Shown one piece after another: positions 15,656-21,184 of a stretch of 21,184 bases of DNA. Location of the stretch: assembly GCA_001275005.1 (NCBI GenBank), contig JWZX01002613.1, forward strand, positions 1 through 21,184. The letters are read 5' to 3'. Numbering within the stretch: the stretch's first letter is position 1; the number at the start of each line of letters is the position of its first letter. The notes below the pieces were generated by a model, which searched no databases, was not told the origin of the DNA, and saw only the letters and a list, made by a program, of their open reading frames with translations. The translations under genes were made by a program, and so were the position numbers. The stretch comes from Chrysochromulina tobinii (lineage: Eukaryota > Haptophyta > Prymnesiales > Chrysochromulinaceae).

Positions 15656-17396
15656 TCACGTCCGTGTGCTCGCGACGGGACGGCGCTGCGACGGCCCGGG
15701 GATGAGCGCGCGAGTCAGTAGATCTTGCCTGCATGTCGGGCACTTTTTCTCGATCCTTTTGATTGGCAGTGGGTCATTGTCCGATTGCCCGGAGCCTTGC
15801 AGCCACTGGCTCAGGCAGCGCTTGTGGAAGTAGTTGCCGCAGCAAGGAGTGTGCCCGCACGCGGCCTCGCCTCGAGAGCTTGCCGCGCTCAAGTCCAGGG
15901 CTTCAAGGCAGATGACGCAACGAGCTGCGCCAGGGTCATCGCCGCTCTTCGCTGTGAGCTGTGGCTGAAGGGCCTCCGCTCGTGGCACGCCCACCTCTGC
16001 AAAGGCCACTGCAGCAGCTGGCCGCTTGCGCGAGGCGTGCTTGGTCGTGGCAGCTGGTGACGGCGGAGGCGGCGCCGACGATGAGGTCGAACCTTGCTGC
16101 TTGCGCCGGTCGTCGCGCATCGCCGTAAGCAGCAGTTGCCAACAGCGGAGCGCCTCCGCCTGCTCGACTTCGCTTCGAGTGGGCGGGGCGGGGACTGGCG
16201 CTCGGGGTGGAGGACGGTGGGAAGGGCGACGGCCCGGGATGAGCCAGCCGTCGACGAGGTCGCGAATGTAGCGTGAGAGGATGAGGGAGGCCTCCTCCGG
16301 CGTCGCGAAGCTGCCGAGGTGGCGCGCCTTGCACTTGTCCATGATCCTGGCCTGGTACCTGCCGCCATTCTTGAACACGCCCCTGAAGCCCGTCTCATTG
16401 CTCGAGGACGGCACCAGCTCGAGCCCCTCGGCCGCCGCGGCCGCCCTGGCCTCGTCCGCCGTCAGCGACTGCGGCCCTTCGCCCCTTGCTGCCGCCGCTT
16501 CTGCCGCCGCTCGCTCCGCCCCAATATGCCTCGCATAGCACAAGGCCGCCTCCTCCGGCGTCGCAAAGATGCCGAGGTAGTGCAGCTTGCCATTCTCTCT
16601 GACATGGGAGGCGTACTTGCCATCATCATTCTTCCACACGTTCTTAAAGCCCGTCTCATTGGTCGACGATGGGACCAGCTCGAGCCCCTCGGCCGCCGTC
16701 GCCGCCAGAATCTCCTCTGCTGTAGTGATCTGTGGCGGTCCTTTGCCCCTCAGCGGCCACTTCGGGCCTTCTCCCCTCGCCGCCGCCGCCTCAGCCGCTG
16801 CTCGCACCGGCCCAACGTGCCGCGCGTAGCGCAAGGCCGCCTCCTCCGGCGTCGCAAACATGCCGAGGTGGCGTAGCTGGCCGTTCTCCTTGATCCGCGC
16901 CATGAACTTCTCACGATGCTTGTGAACGTTCTTGAAACCCATCCTAGTGCCCGAGGACGGCACGAGCTCGAGCCCCTCGGCCGCCGCTGCCGCCCTGGCC
17001 TCGTCCGCTGTGAGCGGCTGCGGCCCTTCGCCCCTCGCCTGCGCCGCCTCAGCCGCCGCTCGCTCCGCCCCAATATGCCTTGCATAGCGCAAGGCAGCCT
17101 CCTCCGGCGTCGCGAAGGTGCCGAGGTGGCGCATCTTGCCATCCTCGTAGATCTTCGCCACGTAACTTAAGCTGCGCCAACCCTTATGTACGCCCTTGAA
17201 GCCCGTCTCGTTGCTTGACGACGGCACGAGCTCGAGCCCCTCGGCCGCTGCGGCAGCCCTGGCCTCATCCGCCGAAAGAGGCTGTGGCGCTTCGCTCATC
17301 GCCTCCAACGCACCTGCTTTCGCTCGCTCCGACCCGATATGCCTCGCGTAGCACAAGGCCGCCTCCTCCGGTGTCGCAAAGGTGCCGAGGTGGTGC
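15656..17396 (-). CDS. AP2-repeat protein, C-terminal part with RING finger
   Basis: Reading on the minus strand from about 17396 to the stop at 15656, this part completes the AP2 repeat interrupted by the frame break. It then carries four more AP2-like repeats starting GFKGVHKGW, GFKNVHKHR, GFKNVWKND and GFRGVFKNG. Each has the strand pattern followed by LGTFATPEEAALCYARH, as in AP2/ERF domains. They are separated by linkers like PLTADEARAAAAAEGLELVPS. A Pro-rich and basic spacer follows. Last is a RING finger at 15731-15919 (CVIC, CGHTPCC, FHKRC, CPTC), a Cys/His pattern that fits zinc-binding E3 ubiquitin ligases. AP2 repeats bind DNA in plants and apicomplexans, so a nuclear DNA-binding E3 is a reasonable inference. 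The gene is convergent with the CRTISO-like gene, whose stop is 260 bp away. Confidence 0.82.
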
Positions 17397-19560
17397 GAGC
17401 TTGCCATTCTCGTAGATCTGCCCCTGGTACTTGCCATAATGCTCGACCACGCCCTTGAAGCCCGTCTCGTTGCTCAACGACGGCACCAGCTGTAACCCTT
17501 CGGCCGCCGCGGCCGCCCTGGCCTCTTCCGCCATGAGTGGCTCCAGCCCTTCGCCCCTCGCCGACTTGCCTTGGCCGCGATCGCCCACTTCTAGCCTCAT
17601 CCGCCGTAGCTTCGTCCCCCTGGCCTCATCCGCCGAGAGAGGTTGCGGCGCTTTGCTCATCGCCTCCAACACACCTGCTTTCGCTCGCTCCGATCGAACG
17701 TGCCTCGCGTAGCACAAGGCCGCCTCCTCCGGCGTCGCAAACATGGCGAGGTGGCGCAGCTTGCCTTTCTCCCAAATCTGCGCCGCATACCTGCCACCCT
17801 TCTTGAACACGCCCCTGAAGCCCGTCTCGGTGCCCGGGGACGGCACCAGCTCGAGCCCCTCGGCTGCCGCGGCCGCCCTGGCCTCGTCCGGTGTGAGCGG
17901 CCGCGGCCCTGCAAGCCTCGCCTGCGCTGCCTCGGCCGCCGATCGCTCCGCCCCACCGTGCCTCGCGTAGCACAAGGCAGCCTCCTCCGCCGTCACGAAC
18001 CTACCAAGGTAGCGCTGCTTGCCATTCTCCACGATCTGCGCCTTGTACCCGCCTGGATGCTTAGCCACACCCTTGAAGCCCGTCTCATTGCGCATGGAGT
18101 GCACCAGCTCGAGCCCCTCGGCTGTCGCCGCTGCCCTGGCCTCGTCTGGTAACATCTCGCTCTTCCCATTATGAAGGTAGCGTGCAAGACGGTTCTGTGG
18201 CTCCTCGCGAAAGGTTCTGTGGAGGTTCCGTGAAGGTTCCGTGAAGGTTCCGTGAGGGTCCCGTCGCTCCTCGTTCCGAAAGCGATCACTGCCCCCGGCG
18301 CCGCGGTCGGACAGAACCTTGCGTTTGAGCTGCCGGTTGGATGCCCCCGATGCGCCCTGACTCTCTGAGGGCTCCGCCATCACCTCCACCTCCTCCGGCT
18401 CCTCGGGCTCCGCCGGCTCTTCGGCTTCTTCCTTGGCGATCGTCTTGATGAACCGCGGCGCCACGCGCTCCTCGTGGTCGCCATCGTCGTAGTGCAGATC
18501 GCACGTGCCGTCCTCGTGCACCGCCGTCACCACGCCATCGAACCAGTTGCGGCCTCCTATCTGCCCCTGGTACTTGCCTTGGATGCGATCGCCCACTTCT
18601 AGCCTCATCCGCAGTAGCTTCGTCCCCCTGGCCTCATCCGCCGAGAGAGGCTGTGGCGCTTTGCTCATCGCCTCCAACGCCCCTGCCGCCGCTCGCTCCG
18701 CCGCGATGTGTCTCGCGTAGCACAAGGCCGCCTCCTCCGGCGTCGCGAAGGTGCCGAGGTGGCGCATCTTGCCATATCCCTTGATCTGAAGATCAAAATT
18801 ATCCCACACCTCCACCCTGTATTTGCCATGACTCTTGCAAACGCCTTTGAAGCCCGTCTCACTGCTAGAGGACGGCACCAGCTCGAGCCCCTCGGCCGCC
18901 GCGGCCGCCCTGGCCTCGTCCGCCGTCAGCGGCCGCCCTTTGATCCTCGCCTCGGCCGCCTCTGCCGCCGCTCGCTCCGCACCTATGTACCTCGCGTAGC
19001 ACAAGGCCGCCTCCTCCGGCGTATTGAAATTGCCAAGGTAGCGGCACTTGCCATTCTCCTTGAGCTTCGCAACGTACCTGCCACAGTTCTTGCGCACACC
19101 CCTGAAGCCATTCACATTGAAGAACGAGGGCACCAGCTCTAGCCCCTCGGCCGCCGCGGCCGCCCTGACCTCGTCCGCCGTGAGCGGTCGGTACACTGCG
19201 GCCCTCTCCTTCGCCGCCTCCGCCGCTTCGGCAGCGGATCGCTCCGCTCCGATGTACCTCGCGTAGCACAAGGCCGCCTCCTCCGGCGTCGCAAAGCTGC
19301 CTAGGTAGCGCTGCTTGCGATTCTCGCAACTCTGCACCTTGTACCCGCCTGGATGCTTGGCCACGCCTTTGAAGCCCGTCTCATTGCTCGAGGACGGCAC
19401 CAGCTCGAGCCCCTCGGCCGCCGCGGCCGCCCTGGCCTCGTCCGCTGTGAGCGGCTGCGGCCCTTTGCCCCTCGCCTGCGCCGCCTCAGCCGCCGCTCGC
19501 TCCGCCCCAATATGCCTCGCATAGCGCAAGGCAGCCTCCTCCGACGTCGCGAACCTGGCC
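16290..19560 (-). repeat. Tandem array of AP2-encoding units (about 255-290 bp each)
   Basis: Ten complete units and one truncated unit can be counted from the recurring GFKGV and FATPEEAALCYARH phrases. DNA identity between units is high, especially in the GCCTCCTCCGGCGTCGC and AGCCCCTCGGCCGCCGC blocks. Such an array is prone to unequal crossing-over and to assembly collapse. Confidence 0.85.
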
Positions 19561-19571
19561 TCCTCCGCCAA
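17397..19571 (-). CDS. AP2-repeat protein, N-terminal part with Tudor-like domain (5' end missing)
   Basis: The frame enters in the middle of an AP2 repeat (ARFATSEEAALRYARH), so the true start is absent or in an unseen exon. The first in-frame ATG comes only 300 codons later. AP2-like repeats begin at residues 67, 155, 240, 498, 584 and 704, counted from 19571. Between the third and fourth lies a Tudor-like domain, residues 326-376 (18444-18596): GDRIQGKYQGQ, WFDGVVTAVHEDGTCDLHYD, DGDHEERV. A Glu/Pro-rich acidic stretch and an 11-bp coding repeat follow. A remnant of the Tudor start (RLEVGDRGQGK, 659-669) recurs before the last repeat, so the AP2-Tudor block was duplicated and partly deleted. 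At 17396-17398 TGCGAGC replaces the TGCAGC of sister repeats. This one extra base shifts the frame into the downstream part. Confidence 0.78.
18212..18258 (-). repeat. 11-bp coding repeat AGGTTCCGTGA
   Basis: AGGTTCCGTGA occurs at 18223-18233, 18234-18244 and 18245-18255, with a diverged copy before them. An 11-bp unit cycles through all three frames but stays open on the minus strand (TFTEPSRNLHRTFREEP). It may be a former intron or a recent expansion. Confidence 0.75.
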
Positions 19572-19608
19572 TGCTCTGCCGCCAATGCTCTGCCGCCAAT
19601 GCTCTGCA
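19567..19608. repeat. 14-bp tandem repeat at the 5' end of the AP2 gene
   Basis: GCCAATGCTCTGCC lies at 19567-19580 and 19581-19594, with a one-base variant at 19595-19608. It sits exactly where the truncated AP2 frame begins. Confidence 0.8.
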
Positions 19609-19739
19609 CCTTGCGTTCAAAAGTGTTCAAGCAACAGTTTTAAGCGTTCATAAACGCGCTCCGAGCGCCTCATCTCCGAGTCGTCAAGCGCTCCGAGCAC
19701 TCCGAGGCCGCCACCCATCGAGATGCTTCCGGAAGCGAT

Positions 19740-20816
19740 GTGCGCTGCGCTCTTGATCCCCTGCATCCCCGCACGTCATCCGTGTACTCACTGCTGACCT
19801 TTGCTCACGAGTCGCGCGGCAGCCCCGACTGGGCACAGAGCTTGTTCGACGCGCTCGTGGCCGCTGGCATCTTTCCAGCGGACGCGCCTCCAAATCACAT
19901 CATCGTGAATGAGTACACTCCAGGCATCGGCATGTCCGCCCATAAGGACGGCCCCATGTACGCTCCGCGTGTGGCAATCCTCACGTTGAGTGCCGCGGGC
20001 TCGTTTGACTTCATCCGGCATGGGCCAGCCGGCGACTCTCCCGAGGTATTACCCGAGGTGGAGGTGCGCCGGCACGTGGAGGCTACGCCCCTCGACCTCA
20101 GCAGCGAGGCTCCCGAGGCGGAGGAGCCGCATGCAGCGGAGGTCACCCCCACCTTCCAAAATGGGGATGGACCATCGGAGGGCGTCGCCGTGGCTTCACC
20201 GCGGGGTGCCTCGCCACAGTCCCTTGATCTGAGCGACGCCCACGACGACGCCTTACTTCCTAGTTTGGGACGATCAGGCAGCCAGCCCCTTGACCTGAGC
20301 GACGCCCACGACGACGCGCGCGACCACGAAGGGGATGAGAGCGGCGACGAGAGCGGCAGCAGCTTCCACAGTGAGAGCGACGCCCACGACGACGTCAGCG
20401 CCCAACACGGCGCCATACACGCGCCGTCGACGTGGTCGGGCCCCGTACACGTGCTTCATACGTGCCAGGTCGTCGCGTCGCTCGTCTTGCCACCTCGCAG
20501 CCTCCTTGTCTTCACGGACGAGGCGTACCACGACTGCCTGCACGCGGTGAACGCGCTCAGTGTGAATACGAACAGTGTGAATACGAACAGTGCTCCACCG
20601 CCGCTGTCGCCGGAGGCGCCGCCGCTGGTGCCGCCGCTGGTGCCGCCACCCGAGCCGCCGCCCACGACGGCGCCATCCGAGCTCCCGCCTCCTCCCCACC
20701 CGCGAACGGTTTCGTCAAAGGTTCGTCGCATCTCGATGACGGTGCGCCGTGTGAATCACGTGATGAGTGAAGAGGCTGCCCAACGCATTCGTCAAGAGGC
20801 TCTCGTGCCGTGGTGA
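19740..20816 (+). CDS. ALKBH6: AlkB-family Fe(II)/2-oxoglutarate dioxygenase (ALKBH6-like), N-terminus missing
   Basis: Residues are counted from 19740, where the frame has GTG rather than ATG. The first in-frame ATG is at residue 65, inside the catalytic region, so a 5' exon must be absent or elsewhere. An acceptor-like GCGGCAG at 19816-19822 could start the visible exon. NHIIVNEYTPGIGMSAHKDG gives the iron ligands H68 and D70. APRVAILTLSAAGSFDF and SLLVFTDEAYHDCLHAV supply the following strands and distal His (H268, or H264). RISMTVR (R330, R336) fits the 2-oxoglutarate-binding arginines. This strand order matches ALKBH6. About 140 residues of acidic low-complexity sequence with three DAHDD repeats are inserted between core strands, and a Pro-rich loop (285-320) with a 15-bp NTNSV duplication lies before the last strand. 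The family removes alkyl groups from nucleic acids; the substrate here is unknown. It is divergent from the AP2 gene. Confidence 0.78.
   Translation: MRCALDPLHPRTSSVYSLLTFAHESRGSPDWAQSLFDALVAAGIFPADAPPNHIIVNEYTPGIGMSAHKDGPMYAPRVAILTLSAAGSFDFIRHGPAGDSPEVLPEVEVRRHVEATPLDLSSEAPEAEEPHAAEVTPTFQNGDGPSEGVAVASPRGASPQSLDLSDAHDDALLPSLGRSGSQPLDLSDAHDDARDHEGDESGDESGSSFHSESDAHDDVSAQHGAIHAPSTWSGPVHVLHTCQVVASLVLPPRSLLVFTDEAYHDCLHAVNALSVNTNSVNTNSAPPPLSPEAPPLVPPLVPPPEPPPTTAPSELPPPPHPRTVSSKVRRISMTVRRVNHVMSEEAAQRIRQEALVPW
20221..20396 (+). repeat. 66-bp-spaced repeat encoding LDLSDAHDDA
   Basis: Thirty bases encoding LDLSDAHDDA occur at 20221-20250 and again at 20287-20316 with few changes. A shorter third copy (GAGAGCGACGCCCACGACG) lies at 20374-20396. 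The DNA core GACGCCCACGACGACG differs by one base from the repeat in the gene at 2711-2771. Confidence 0.85.
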
Positions 20817-21184
20817 GCGTCGTGCTGAGCGCTCTGTCAAGAGGCACTCCTTGGAATTGCACGGATAGGGAAACAGATTTGGGAGGAGGCGGTGCGCGGT
20901 TGACGGGGTCGTCCCTTCCCCGCTTGTTTGGCTCCCGGCTGCATGCCCGGCTGGCGCGGGCTCGTGCCGGGCACGCTTTTGCCTCCTCGCCTTTCGGTCG
21001 CACCGCTCACCTGCACGTCCCGTCAGTGTATAAACTCTCAAAAAGTACTAGTGAAACGCGCGTCGACGACGACGTCTCTAGCTGTGCGGCTACTGATGGC
21101 CAACTGAGCAGTAAAGTGGGGGAATCTAGCAAGATTCCTGACATGTCCGGATTTCCGAGACCCTCCTTGGTGTCCGGGAGGGTC
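20817..21184. other. Intergenic end of window with hairpins and TATA-like string
   Basis: No supported gene starts here. TATAAACT at 21029-21036 could be a TATA box for a gene beyond the right edge, but this is speculative. Two hairpins lie close together: GGAATCT/AGATTCC (21121-21138, 4-base loop) and GACCCTCC/GGAGGGTC (21159-21184, 10-base loop), the latter ending exactly at the window edge. Confidence 0.4.

Noticed and set aside
20557-21003. 148-codon minus-strand frame at the right end
   Set aside because: It is antisense to the Pro-rich tail of the AlkB-like gene and lacks any domain.

Overview
The window looks like nuclear DNA of a GC-rich unicellular alga, most likely a haptophyte or a related secondary-plastid protist. 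This is inference. The support is GT-AG spliceosomal introns full of minisatellites, a carotenoid-isomerase-like flavoprotein with an N-terminal signal-like leader, multi-copy AP2 domains, Lin-12/Notch-type cysteine repeats joined by polyproline, and very strong G/C bias at third codon positions. No operons, bacterial promoters, tRNA or rRNA genes were seen.

Layout, left to right. 1-886 (-): N-terminal part of an SMC-family ATPase cut by the window edge. 887-1501: no confident gene. 1502-3601 (+): intronless protein with an alpha-helical N-terminal half, a low-complexity linker and a C-terminal domain with a papain-fold-like Cys/His/Asp pattern. 3602-5087: 3'-to-3' intergenic DNA with two TA-flanked MITE-like elements in tandem and a TGTATCC/GGATACA array that switches polarity. 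5088-8723 (-): one long gene, broken in frame twice at homopolymers, encoding a signal peptide, Notch-like repeats, a pentameric ligand-gated ion channel, a fifth membrane segment and an EF-hand. 9646-12128 (-): three-exon gene for a disordered, SPSK- and KEN-containing protein. 12276-15396 (+): nine-exon CRTISO-like oxidoreductase. 15656-19571 (-): AP2-repeat/Tudor/RING protein with one frame break. 19740-20816 (+): AlkB-family (ALKBH6-like) dioxygenase lacking its N-terminus. 20817-21184: intergenic, with hairpins and a TATA-like string.

The genes do not form an obvious pathway. Two observations stand out. First, the introns of the CRTISO-like gene are built from duplications of their own exon-intron junctions (donors, acceptors or both), and a 10-bp unit (CTGATGACCA) recurs in the same transcriptional sense in introns of two different genes. 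This resembles introns arising and growing by tandem duplication. Second, the ligand-gated channel gene appears to add a fifth transmembrane segment after M4, which would move the C-terminus into the cytoplasm, where an EF-hand follows. I know of no standard Cys-loop or prokaryotic receptor with that architecture.

All exon models were made by eye from GT/AG sites, reading phase and remembered family conservation. No alignment or search was run.
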